A stretch of DNA of 64,000 nt from Symbiodinium microadriaticum (Eukaryota; Sar; Dinophyceae; Suessiales; Symbiodiniaceae), in contig LSRX01000057.1 in the NCBI GenBank assembly GCA_001939145.1, positions 624,680-688,679 on the forward strand. The letters are read 5' to 3'. The position numbers were made by a program, and so were the translations under genes. Below are positions 1 to 12,216 of the stretch, one piece after another; the first letter of the stretch is position 1, and each line of letters starts with the position of its first letter. Below the pieces are notes generated by a model. It made no database searches, was not told the DNA's origin, and saw only the letters and a list, made by a program, of their open reading frames with translations.

Positions 1-1240
1 TGTAGGGAGTGGGAGACCCGACTACAGCATTCTGGGGTGTGGCGGCTGTTGGGCAAAGGGTTGCGGATTTCGGCTTTGGGAGTTGAGGCTTTGGGGCCGT
101 GGCCGTCGTAAGCGTGAGAACTCCATCACCCGATCATGGGCTGACAGACCAGGTAAAGTATATAATCGGGAAGAAGTGCAACTTAGTCAGACACTGTACT
201 AGCTTATAATGACCGGCTATGGGATATACGGTCCGGGAATCATGCTGAGTGAATCCTCCCTCTGGGTGTTCCTTTGTGGAATCCCTTGCAGTTTGAAAGC
301 ATGGTACCATGCAGCCAAGGGGCGATCACAGACTAGTGTTTGCATTTTGGGTCTGCGGGTGCTATAGGTAACAGTCCCTCATACAGGAAGTACTAGGCAC
401 CTGGTATAAACCCCGCAGCCTACACCCTAAAATCGTCATGGGTCTACTGCAAAAGCTGAGGCGTTGACGGCGTCATGCTGGTGCAGTGGTGTGGCCTGAA
501 CCCGATGGCCAGGATCCGTTCCAAGCCCAAATTCCCAAATCATCCCAGGGATTCCCAGGAGTTGTTCGGGGTTTAGGGTCTATAGGGGATCCAAATCATC
601 CGAGGAGACGTTTAGGGCTGTAGAAACCCGATTTCCGAAAACTCTACGCAGGGCATCCCCGAACCTTAACTCTGAACCTTAAGCCCTAAACCCTACACCG
701 CCATAAACCATAAACCGTATAATGTAGGGGCCCTTAATGATTACCTACAATATTTTGGGGAGCCAGCAGAGCTAGTGCTGTAGGGTTTGAGGTTATAGGG
801 TGCAGCGCAGGGTTTAGGCTTTAAGCTGTAGGGCTCAGGCTCTGAGGCAAAAGATTCAGGGTTTATAAGTTTATAAGGTTTAGTTAGGGCTTAAGGTTTC
901 GGGTTTCGCCCCACTACGGAGTAAAGCGCCTGCAGCCCTTGCAAGTGATCCCTCCTATGCAGCGAAGTTGCCGCATATTGAACTGCTTCGACACTTGCAT
1001 TCAAGCCCGGTTTGACATGTAGTGTAACGAGAGTGTTGCTTTATGTCGTATTTGTTGCCACGTGGACCCTACAATCGCACCCATCAGCCATAAAAAGCAC
1101 CTTTGTGGTCTGGACCCTGGCGACCCTGGCTTAGAGTAGGCATCCGCACGAAAGCCCGGAATTCGTCACTTGCAGCACTTCCTGCGGAACCCTGTCAGCG
1201 CCCGGCAAGACGACTCGAAGCTCAGAAGCAAGTCTTCTTG
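1..1240. other. Upstream/intergenic DNA of copy A with telomere-like motifs
   Basis: No credible coding sequence. It holds many partial TTTAGGG/CCCTAAA-like runs (for example 560-720 and 780-900). The end (CTTCTTGCAG and TCCGCAG, closing at 1,243 and 1,250) offers plausible AG acceptors for spliced-leader trans-splicing ahead of the first exon. The same sequence precedes the first exon of B and C. No TATA-type promoter was recognised. Confidence 0.6.
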
Positions 1241-1331
1241 CAGTCCGCAGCTCCCGGGGCTCGGACGCCTTGCACGGGCCATGTGCATCTATACGTAGTC
1301 TGCGAAAGCTTGCAATTGTGAGAGTGGCCAC

Positions 1332-1454
1332 ATGGCGGTGTGCTGGCTCTTGTGCCTCGCCGTCTTCTCTTACCTCCTGTCAGCTGAACGCCCGGGGACT
1401 CAGCCTTGCGCCTTCTTTCGTGCATCCGCCCGGCCTGCTGCGCCCCTCTTGAAG
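1332..1454 (+). CDS. Copy A exon 1: signal peptide
   Basis: Starts at an ATG and reads MAVCWLLCLAVFSYLLSA, a classical secretion signal with likely cleavage after SA, followed by ERPG and a short Cys/Pro/Ala stretch. The frame hits a stop at 1,497-1,499 in all three copies, so the exon must end earlier. A GC donor after TTGAAG at 1,454 leaves phase 0 and fits the next exon. Further small exons between 1,455 and 2,188 cannot be excluded. Confidence 0.75.
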
Positions 1455-4400
1455 GCGTTGCCGACAAGCGATTCCTGGACGAGGCCGACAGCTTTCTGAC
1501 TCGACGCGCGGAGCCCAGTTCCAAGGTCGAGGCCGTCTGCGTTCAAGCTTTCAGACGCACGTTTGCCCCCCAACCTGCAGCCTGCATCGCAATTCCTCCT
1601 TGATCCGCCGGCCCCAGGTCACGGGGCCAGGGAGTTCGAGCAGCGGGAGAAGCAAGCCAAAGCACAGCTTGCTGTTCTCGGAGTGCAGGACTCCTCGAGC
1701 GAATCAGTGACCGCTTAATGATACTGCATGTTACCGTGCCGTGCAAGATGACTTTCCTTTGTGGCCTCACCTACAACACTCCGCTGTGCAGGAGACATCA
1801 AACGGCACCCGAACGGAAGCCAAGGCACCAAACCTAGTCCTTGTGCACATGCTGAGGGGGTTTTCTCCTGAATCCGGTGGACGTGGTGTCACGCGGGGGA
1901 GCGCCCTCCGGTGGATAAGGTCGAAGACGAGATTTGAGAGAACTATAACGATTAAAGGTGGATCCCCCGAAGCAAAGATGCCCGAAGATCCGAGGCCTTG
2001 AAGCAGCAGAAACTCCAAGTTCGGGTTCGGGGCGCCAAAGGATGTTGAAGGCTTACTATGGTTGCTAGGTTTTACGTAGGGTGCTCAAGGTTCATTGTGT
2101 TTTTGGCCTTAGAGGTATACATATAATTTAGGGTTTATTATGGCTTATACGCCTTATACGGTTTAGACCGCCGAAACATCCAGTTCAGGTCGGCCTTCCG
2201 AAGTGTTCGGGCGGTATCCTCCAGCTCGACGGAGTCTACGAGGCCTATGCGGTGTGCCTTTTTGCGTTTGGAGTCGGGGTTTAGGGTTTGTTTCGGGTTT
2301 ATTTGGGTTTCGGGGATTAAAAGGATTTCGGGCGTGAGTATGCCGCTTTGGCCGCACTGCTTTCGCCGCCTGGTCAGAAAATTCTCTCTTGAACGCCCAT
2401 TGCCGCAAGAGATTGCATTGGGAATGAAGGGGGCAACGGGACTCTGCTAGGAAGGCCCGGTCTGAGAAGATCTGGTTGAAATCGGCGTGGCACTTCCTGG
2501 GCGCGGAGCGCTGTAGTTCGACCATGTTCGACATCTACCCCAAAAATCACACCCTAACGTAGGACTCCGCCATGCAGGTGAAGCAGGAGGAGGTCCTCGT
2601 GGAGGGGCCTTCGTGCCGAGTGACGGGGAGTGGGAGCCTGAGACCTGGGAGGTGAGGCCCAGGAGTCGAAGCTGTGGCCGCCCCATTGTCCAGGTGCCGA
2701 GCTGCTCCTTTGGGCTCCCGTGCGCTTCCAGGGCAACCTGGTCCTCGCAGGGCAGCTGAATGCAAAGGCTGCCGGCGACGGCGGCAGGGTCAACGCCTCC
2801 TGTGTCGCCGTGGAGGGCAACTTTACATTGCGCCCAGAAGCTCACCTCAGCATTCAAGGCTGCCAGAACGAGGCTGGCGAAGAGGATGCAGGCAAAGGAG
2901 GTTGCCTGCACATCGGTGGCGATGCCGAGCTTCTGGGCGGCCAGTTGCTTCTGCGGGAATGCACTGCACAAAAAGGGGGAGGCGGCATCTACGTCGCAGG
3001 CCGGACCGACATTTGCTGCTTCGACCTAGAAAAACGCCATCTTCGAACGCTTGCGCGTGAAAAGCTCTGAGACACACTTCTGCTGCTTAATGCCAAGCGG
3101 ACCGTTTCTGTGCAGCTGTGACTGTTGCAGGCACGCTGCACAGTCTGAATGCGACGATCGATGCAGAAAGATGCGATGCAGATCATGGAGGTCGGGAGGG
3201 ACAGCCCAAATAATTCGGCAGTTTGTAAGGTTTCCAAACTCGAGAGTGGGGCTCGGAATAGAAAGATGGCAGCCCGGCCCCGCCAGGTTGAGGGTTTCCA
3301 GCCTTAAGGTGGCGGTGGGGTTTGCCAACACAACTCGCCAGTTTGCTGGCAAGTTTGTTCGGTCTCACACTCACGTCTCCGGAAGTCCCGCTTTCGGCTT
3401 CAGGTTTAGGGTTTCCGGTTTAGGGCTTAGGCAGCTGCTTCGGATACGGGCATAGGTATAAGCAGCGGTTGAGTGAAGCTGCCACACGCGCGTGCAGGTG
3501 CCATCCGTGCTGAGAACGTGAGCGTCTCCGGTGGCAATGTCACCATCACGGAGTCTACGGCTGCAGACAATGGAGGCAGCGGGGGAGGGTCGCTTTCTTG
3601 GTCCTACAGGACAGGAGGACGAGGGATGCCCCCCCCAAGAAGTGGAGCGCCATGGGCTCTGCAGCTTGGGGCGGAGGGTTTTTTCGGGTGCAAGGCTTGA
3701 GAGGTTTGCAGGCAGATGCTGCCCCTGCAGTAACGCAGCAAGTCATATGTTTCAAAACCAATGTTTGTCTGGGCTTCCCGCTAGTGCATTTTTTTGCCCG
3801 AGCCAACTTAGCTACAGCATCGTAATTGAGAAAGGCTAAATTGGCAGAAGGCAGGCCTTGGCAGAAATGTTAGTGTCGAGGGCTGATTCTGGGCTGAGTG
3901 CAAAGAGCGGTGAGTCCTTGCTGGCCGAGGGCTGATTCTGGGTTCAAGGAATAAGGCCAGCTTGCATATCAAGGTCGTCAGCTTGCGTATCTTCACCGGC
4001 CTTCTCGCTTGGACAGCCGACAGCATGAGATCATGCCGGTAGCATGAGAGATCTGGTCGATGCTTCAAGCCTGGACCCGATTCCCTTGCAACTGCCTTTT
4101 GTTTCGCGTAGAATGCTGGTGCGGGGTTAAAGCTATCAATCAGTACGCTCGCAAGTTCTGGTCGTGAAAGCTTTTGTAGAAGCTCTCAGCTGCTGGTGCT
4201 TCTTCAGTTTGACATTTGTGTTCGCTAATGCTGCTCTGAGAGAATTCATCCTTCCAGGAAACCTGCGGTTCCGCCGAGTTGGCGGGTGTTGATCTCCACA
4301 GAGCTGTAGCAGTGATTTGTCAAAATGTATGGCTGCAGAATTAAAGCATCAGTTGTTCATACCTCATAGTCTTGTGGGATCTCGATTCGCACAAGAATCG

Positions 4401-7400
4401 CCTTAGAGTTGGCGGTGGGGTTTGCCCACACAACTCGCTTGAGCGACGCTGCCACACGTGTGCAGGCGCCATCCAAGCAAGGAACATGGACGTGTCCGGT
4501 GGCAGCATAACCATCAGGGAGTCTACGTCTGGTGATGGAGGCAGTGGGGGGAGTGGGTCGCTTTCTTGGTCCTACAGGACAGGAGGACGAGGGATGCCCC
4601 CCCAAGAAGTGGAGCGTCATGGGCTCTGCAGTTTGGGGCGGAGGGTTTTTCGGGTGCAAGGCTTGAGAGGTTTGCAGGCAGATGCTGCCCCTGCAGTAAC
4701 GCAGCAAGTCATATGTTTCAAAACCAATGTTTGTCTGGGCTTCCCGCTAGTGCATTTTTTTGCCCGAGCCAACTTAGCTACAGCATCGTAATTGAGAAAG
4801 GCTAAATTGGCAGAAGGCAGGCCTTGGCAGAAATGTTAGTGTCGAGGGCTGATTCTGGGCTGAGTGCAAAGAGCGGTGCCTCCTTGCTGGCCGAGGGCTG
4901 ATTCTGGGTTCAAGGAATAAGGCCAGCTTGCATATCAAGGTCGTCAGCTTGCGTATCTTCACCGGCCTTCTCGCTTGGACAGCCGACAGCATGAGATCAT
5001 GCCGGTAGCATGAGAGATCTGGTCGATGCTTCAAGCCTGGACCCGATTCCCTTGCAACTGCCTTTTGTTTCGCGTAGAATGCTGGTGCGGGGTTAAAGCT
5101 ATCAATCAGTACGCTCGCAAGTTCTGGTCGTGAAAGCTTTTGTAGAAGCTCTCAGCTGCTGGTGCTTCTTCAGTTTGACATTTGTGTTCGCTAATGCTGC
5201 TCTGCAAGAATTCATCCGACGTGTAGTTTTAAAGGTGCAGTTCCGCCGAGTTGGAGAGCGTGGACCTTTACAGAGCGTGATTTCTGATATTGCATGGCTG
5301 CATGTACTCAGTTGCTCGGGATCTACATTCGCACAAGAGTCGCCTGAGAGTTGGCGGTGGGGTTTGCCCACATAACTCGCAAGTTTGTTCGGTCTCACAC
5401 TCGTGTGTAGCAGGAGGAGTATAAACGGGACCAGGCCGCCCGGCTTTGGAAGTCCCGCTTTCGGTTTCAGGTTTTAGGTTTTCCGGTTTAAGGCTTAGGC
5501 AGCTGCTTCGGGTTCGGGCATATAGGTATAAGCAGCGGTTGAGCGACGCTGCCACACGCGCGCAGGCGCCATCCGTGCCGAGAATACGATCGTCTCCGGT
5601 GGCAATGTCAGCATCACGGAGTCTAGGGCTTCGAGCAATGGAGGCAGCGGGGGAGTGGGTCAGTTTCTTGGTCTTGGAACAGGGGACGAGGGATCCCCGC
5701 CAAGAAGTGGCAAGCAGAGCGTCCAAGCCTTGGGAGGTTTGCAGGCAGATGCAACTGGTGGTGGGCTGAGTGAAAAGTACGCTGTAAGGTTCAGGAAGAA
5801 GATTTGCTTGTACATCAAGGTCAGTTTGCATATTGGCCTGGACAGCCGACAGTATGAGATCATGCCGGTAGCATGCGAAATCCGGTCGATGCTCCAAGCC
5901 TGGACCCGATTCCCTTGCAACTGCCTTTTGTTTAAGCGTAGAATGCTGGTGCGGGGTTAAAGCTATCAATCAGTCAGTACGTTCGCAAGTTCTGGTCGTG
6001 AAAGCTTTTGTAGAAGCTCTCAGCTGCTGGTACTTCTTCAGTCTGACATTTGTGTTCGCTAATGCTGCTCTGAAAGAATGCATCCCATGTGTAGTTCCGC
6101 GGTTCCGCCGAGTTGGCGGGCGTTAATCTCCACAGAGCTTCAATAGTGCTTTATCATAGTGCGCGACTGCAACATGTACTCAGTTGCTCATATCTCATAA
6201 TATGCCTGTCAGATCTCCATTCGCACAGGAATCGCCTTAAGTTCGCGGTCAGGGTTGCCCACAGAACTCGCAAGTTTGTTCTTTCTCACACTCCTGTGTA
6301 GCAGGAGGAGTATAAACGGGACCAGGCCCTGGCCCGGCTTTGGAAGTCCCGCTTTCAGCTGCTTCGGATTCGGGCATATAAGTAGAAGTAGTGGTTGAGC
6401 GACGCTGCCACACGCGTGCAGGCGCCATCTTTGCAGGGAACATGATGATCGTCTCCGGTGGCAATGTCACCATCACGAAGTCTGAGACTTGGGAGCAAGG
6501 AGGCAGCGGGGGAGTGGGTCGCTTGCTTGGTATTAGAACAGGGGACGAGGGATGTCTCCCCCAAGAAGTGGCACATGGGCTATGCAGTTTTGCGGCAGAG
6601 GGTTCTTCGGGTGCAAGGCTTGACAGGTTTGCAGGCAGATGCAGCCCCTGCGGTAACGCAGCAAGTCATATTTTTTAAAACCAATGTTTGCCTGGTCTTC
6701 CTGCTGGTGCATCTTTTTGCCCGAGCCGACTTAGCTGCAGCAGTGTACTTGATAAAGGTTCAAAATTGCAGAAAGCAGGCCTTTGCAGAAATGTTGGTGC
6801 TGTGACCCCTTGCCGGCCGAGGGCTGATTCTGGGTTCAGGGAAGAAGGGTTGCTTGGGTTTCAAGCTCAGCTTGTGTTTCATTACCGGCCTTCTCGCCTG
6901 GACAGCCGACAGCATGAGACCATGTCAGGAAGCATGAGAGATCCGGTCGATGCTTCAAGCCTGGACCCGATGCCCTTGCAACTACCCTGGTTAAGTGTAG
7001 AATGCTGGTGCGGGGTTAAAGCTATCAACCAGTACGCTCGCAAGCTCTGGTCGTGAAAGCTTGTGTAGAAGCTCCCAGCAGCTGGTGCTTCTTCAGTCTG
7101 ACATTTGTGTTTGCAAATGCTGCTCTGCAAGAACTCATCCGATGTGTACTTCCAGGAAACCTGCGGTTCCGCCGAGTTGGCGGGCGTTGATCTCCACAGA
7201 GCTTCAATAGTGAGTTTTCGTATTGCCTGGCTGCAGCATTAATACTCAGTTGCTCATGTATATATATATATATATATATATATATCCATATCTCATACGT
7301 TTGCGTCATCGCCATTCGCACAGGAATCGCCTTAGAGTTGGCGGTGGGGTTTGCCCACATGACTCGCAAGTGTGTTCGGTCTCCCACTCGCCCCGGAAGT

Positions 7401-10400
7401 CCCGTTCGCGGTTTCAGGGTTCAGGGTTTCCGGTTTAGGGCTCAGGCAGCTGCTTCGGATTCGGGCATAGGTAGAAGCAGCGGTTGAGCGACGCTGGCGC
7501 ATGTGTGCAGGTGCCATCTATGCAGGGATGGACATGATCGTCTCCAGTGGCAATGTCACCATCTCGGAGTCTGAGGCTTCAGAGGATGGAGGCAGCCGCT
7601 TTCTTGGTATTAGAACAGGGGACGAGGGGTCCGCGCAAGTGGCACGCAGGAGGGTTCTTCGGGTGCAAGGCTTGAGAGGTTTGCAGGCAGACGCAGCTCC
7701 TGCTCTAACGCAGCAAGTCATATTGTCAAAACCAATAATGTTTACCTGGGCTTCCTGCTGGTTCCTCTTTCTGCCCGGACCGACTTAGCTACAGCAGTGT
7801 ACTTGATAAACGCTAAAAATGGCAGAAAGCAGGCCTTGGCAGAAATGTTGGTGCTGTGACCCCTTGCCGGCCGAGGGCTGATTCTGGGTTCTGGGAGTGC
7901 TTTCATATCATGGTCAGTTTGCATATCATTGCCGGCCTTCTCGCCTGCAGAGCCGACAGTTTGTGATCATGTCGGCAGCATGAGAAATCCGGTCGATGCT
8001 GCAAGCCTGGACCAGATGCCCTTGCAACTGCCTTTTGTTTAAGCGTAGAATGCTGGTGCGGGGTTAAAGCTATCAATCAGTACGTTCGCAAGTTCTCGTC
8101 GTGAAAGCTGTTGTAAAAGTTCCAATCTGCTGGTGCTTCTTCGGTCAGAAATTTGTGTTCGCTAATGCTGCTCTGCAAGAATTCATCCGACGTGTAGTTC
8201 CAGGAAAGGTGCGGTTCCGCCGAGTCGGCGGGCGTTGATCTCCACAGAGATTTACAAGTGATTTTTCGTGTTGCATCGCTGCAGCATTAACACTCATTTG
8301 CTCATATATCTCATACGTTTGCGCCATCTCCATTCGCATAGGAATGGCCTTAGACTTGGCGGTGGGGTTTGCCCACAGAACTCGCAAGTTGGTTCGGTCT
8401 CACGCTCGCGTGCAACGGGAGGAGTACAGAGGGGACCAGGCCCTGGCCCGGCTTTGGAAGTCCCGCTTTCGTTTTCAGGGTTTGTAGGGTTTCCGGCTTA
8501 GGGCTTAGGCAGCTGCTTCGGATTCGGGCATATAAGTATAAGTAGTGGTTGAGCGACGCTGCCACACGCGCGCAGGCGCCATCCTTGCCGAGAACATGAA
8601 CATGTCCGGTGGCAATGTCACCATCACGAAGTCTGCGGCTTCGCAGAATGGAGGCAGTGGGGGAGTGGGTGGCTTTATTGGTCCTAGAACAGGGGACGAG
8701 GGATGTCTCCCACAAGAAGTGGCACGCAGAGCGTCATGGGCTATGCAGTTTTGGGGCAGATGCCGCCCCAGCAGTGTGTGTGTGTGTGTGTACTTGATAA
8801 AGGTTAAAATGGCAGAAACAGGCCTTAGCAGAAAGGTTGGTGTCGAGGGCTGATTCTGGGCTGAGGTTCAAGGAATAAGGCCAGCTTCCATATCAGAGTC
8901 GTCAGCTTGCGTATCTTCACCGCCTTTTTTGGCCTGGACAGCCGACAGTTTGTGATCATGTCGGCAGCATGAGAAATCCGGTCGATGCTGCAAGCCTGGA
9001 CCCGATGCCCTTGCAACTGCCTTTTGTTTAAGCGTAGAATGCTGGTGCGGGGTTAAAGCTATCAATCAGTACGTTCGCAAGTTCTCGTCGTGAAAGCTGT
9101 TGTAAAAGTTCCAATCTGCTGGTGCTTCTTCAGTCAGAAATTTGTGTTCGCTAATGCTGCTCTGCAAGAATTCATCCGACGTGTAGTTCCAGGAAAGGTG
9201 CGGTTCCGCCGAGTCGGCGGGCGTTGATCTCCACAGAGATTTAAAAGTGATTTTTCGTGTTGCATGGCTGCAGCATTAACACTCATTTGCTCATATATCT
9301 CATACGTTTGCGCCATCTCCATTCGCATAGGAATGGCCTTAGACTTGGCGATGGGGTTTGCCCACAGAACTCGCAAGTTGGTTCGGTCTCACGCTCGCCC
9401 CGGAAGTCGCGCTTTCGGTTGCAGGGTTTATAGGGTTTCCGGTTTAGGGCTCAGGCAGCTGCTTCGGATTCGGGCAGAGGTATAAGCAGCGGTTGAGCGA
9501 CGCTGACGCACGCAGGCGCCATCCGTGCATGGAACATGGACGTCTCCGGTGGCACCGTGACCATCAAGGAGTCGACGGCACGGGAGGATGGAGGCAGCGG
9601 GGGAATGGGTCGTTTTCTTGGTCCTAGAACAGGGAACGAGGGATCCCCCCCCAAGAAGTGGCACGCAGAGCGTCATGGACTCTGCAGTGTAGGGCGGAGG
9701 TTCTTCGGGTGCAAGGCTTGAGAGGTTTGCAGGCAGATGCAACCCCTGCTGTAGCGCTACGGGTCATAAGCAATGTTTAGGAGTTCAGAAGCACGTAGGA
9801 TGCATGATGCATCAGTACATCGCTCCGCTGCTGATGGGCAGTCTTTCCCAACCGCAGGAAACGAGTAATTCTGCTCTCGCTGACTGACGGTTGATGTTCG
9901 CACCCTAGCCGCATCTTGAACAGAGCTTTCAGCACCAGCAGCTCATTGCCTCGAGCGACGCCGCCCTCTTCCAAATGCTTGTCTGGGAGCTCTCTCTTGC
10001 ACGGTTTCGCACATGAAATTAATCATTCAGATTCGTAGCCAGCGGCCAGCAGCCACGTCCACACGTTGGCTGTTGGCTCTGGGAGCCTGAAGTCTGAAGA
10101 AACTTTACAGCGGTGGGTTCTTCGAGTTGAACTTGATACAAGCTGAGGGCTTTCGGGGCATCACGTAGCCCAGCAATTGCTCCATTTGCAAGCACTTGCT
10201 GTAAAGAGCCCTGTCGGGAGCTCCCGAGAAACGACCCGCCCAGAAATAAGGGAAACTGGCAGGATTGCTTCTATAAGCATCACCCGCAGACCTGCAACAG
10301 TTCGACCCCCAACTCGATCAGACTTTGAACGATCCTTTCTTGTCTGTTGGGTATTGCAGTTGCTTGTTGCAAGATCTCTGTCGCAGCCTGATCCTGCCGC

Positions 10401-12184
10401 TGCGAGCCGATTGAAGTTCATCCTTTGGACTGTTAAGACTCGTGGCTAGCGGTTGTATCACAGGCTGAACCCTCCACCGTGCTGCTCTCGCTGGAAACAT
10501 TTGGCTGTGGTGTTGTGAGACAAAGCAGTCAAGCTGCTACTGCAATTCTGTTGAGCTTTCAGTGAATCACTGTCGGGAAGGTGCCGCTTCCTCGGCCCAA
10601 TCGGCAAATCCACACCTGCCCTGCCCTGGAGGCTGCATTTATGCTCCGCACGAATTCACACACTCCGGCGGCGTGGTGAGCCTTAAGGGCTGCAAAGCCC
10701 GTCGCGAAGGAGGCACCGGGCCCGGGTTTCCAGCAGTCCTGAGGCTTTGCGGAAGCTTTGAGCCGCTGGCATGTTGCTGATTCGTTTAGTGGGAGCGTTT
10801 CCACGGCAAGGTGGCATTTTCTCGCATAACAACGTGACGATGGAGGAGATGGCCACGCTGACCATCGGGGACTCCCAGGCGGAGAGAGGCGGAGGCATCA
10901 TGACGACGAAGATCCGCAACAAGGCAGGGGTTACTAACCTTTGATGCTGGAAGCTTCCCTTTGCCATGTGTCTCTCCGCCTCCTAACTTCTAGGGATGGT
11001 TGAACTTACCTTTTGTGCGCACGACCTGGTGCGGCGAGGCAAGGCGGCTGCATGTGTCGAACTGCTCTGCGCGAGCCACGGCGGCTGTGTCTACGTGAAA
11101 GCCGGGGCCGAACTCGCTGCCCCGCTGTCTTTGAGCGGCTGTATGGCCAAAGGCACGGGTGGCGGCATCTACGCCCAAGGAAACCTCGTGTCGCAGCAGA
11201 TCAGCTGCACCCACTGCCATGCCCCGACTTCAGAGTGCTTGCACTTGGAATCTGGCGAGGCAAGCATCGAAAGCCTGACACTTCACAGCGGATCAAGTCT
11301 CGTTCCAGCGTTTCCAAGCATTGTTGCCGCTGGAGATGATGCGAACGTGACGCTTGTCAGAGTTGACTGCCGCGAAGTGCCCGCCTGCACCCTGGCTGTC
11401 GCGCAGATGCAGCTGGCAGAGCTCCAGTGCCAGCGAGGAGAGAGCCGCCAATCCCTGGCCGACGGCACGGCGTGCCGAGAATGCCCAGCGGGACAGATCC
11501 GCCTCGTTGCGGTCGACAAGGCTCGTTTGTGTTTGGGGAGCCAGTCGGGTACCGTTAATTATAGTCACAGAGTACTGTCGTGAGAGGCTCTTGCGCTTTG
11601 TGCGGTTTGTCCCGGCAGCGCGGCGAAGCAGCACGACTTGGAACTCTGAAACATATGAGAAATGAGAATCAAACGTCTCCGAGTTCATCTACTGTGAGAT
11701 CACTGCAAACCCGGAGCTCGAAGTCGGAAGTCCATCAACTCACATGGGTAGTACCTTACCCTATCAGAGCCTACTTGATTTTTGTAATTGGGCTGGATGA
11801 TAAGAATGTACCCACCTACAAGAAGTATATACATAATAATAAGAACAATAACAGTAGTAGTAATAATAGGAATAGTAATAATACTAGTAATAATAATAAT
11901 AATTAGAATATATATATATATATGTATATTGTATATCATAATATATCTATATATTATAGTATATTATAATATAATATATTATATTGTATTACATTTATGT
12001 TTATATTATATTATATTATATTATATTATATTATATTATATTATATTATATTATATTATATTCTATTATATATACTGTAGTCATCAACGAGCCGACATGG
12101 GGGACGGCTGCACGGAAGATCGCGGAAGCTTGGGCTTCGACGTCGCAAGGTTTGTGGTGGCATCCGCTTTTTCACAAACTTATC

Positions 12185-12216
<32 letters not shown>

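Larger units (their letters stand above)
3460..9780 (+). repeat. Copy A mini-exon array: seven ~1 kb repeats
   Basis: Seven repeats of about 0.85-1.1 kb, each with one mini-exon and its flanking intron. Shared intron blocks include CCTGGACCCGATTCCCTTGC and GTAGAATGCTGGTGCGGGGT. Repeats 1 and 2 are almost identical from about 3,598-4,240 against 4,564-5,206 (offset 966), and repeats 5 and 6 share long stretches (about 8,000-8,340 against 8,990-9,340). The array therefore grew by recent local duplication or is being homogenised. Confidence 0.9.

Noticed and set aside
3575..3830. Extended reading through the mini-exon into the following ~180 bp as one longer exon
   Set aside because: The downstream sequence changes frame between repeats by non-multiples of three, while the 75-81 bp core never does, so it is intron.
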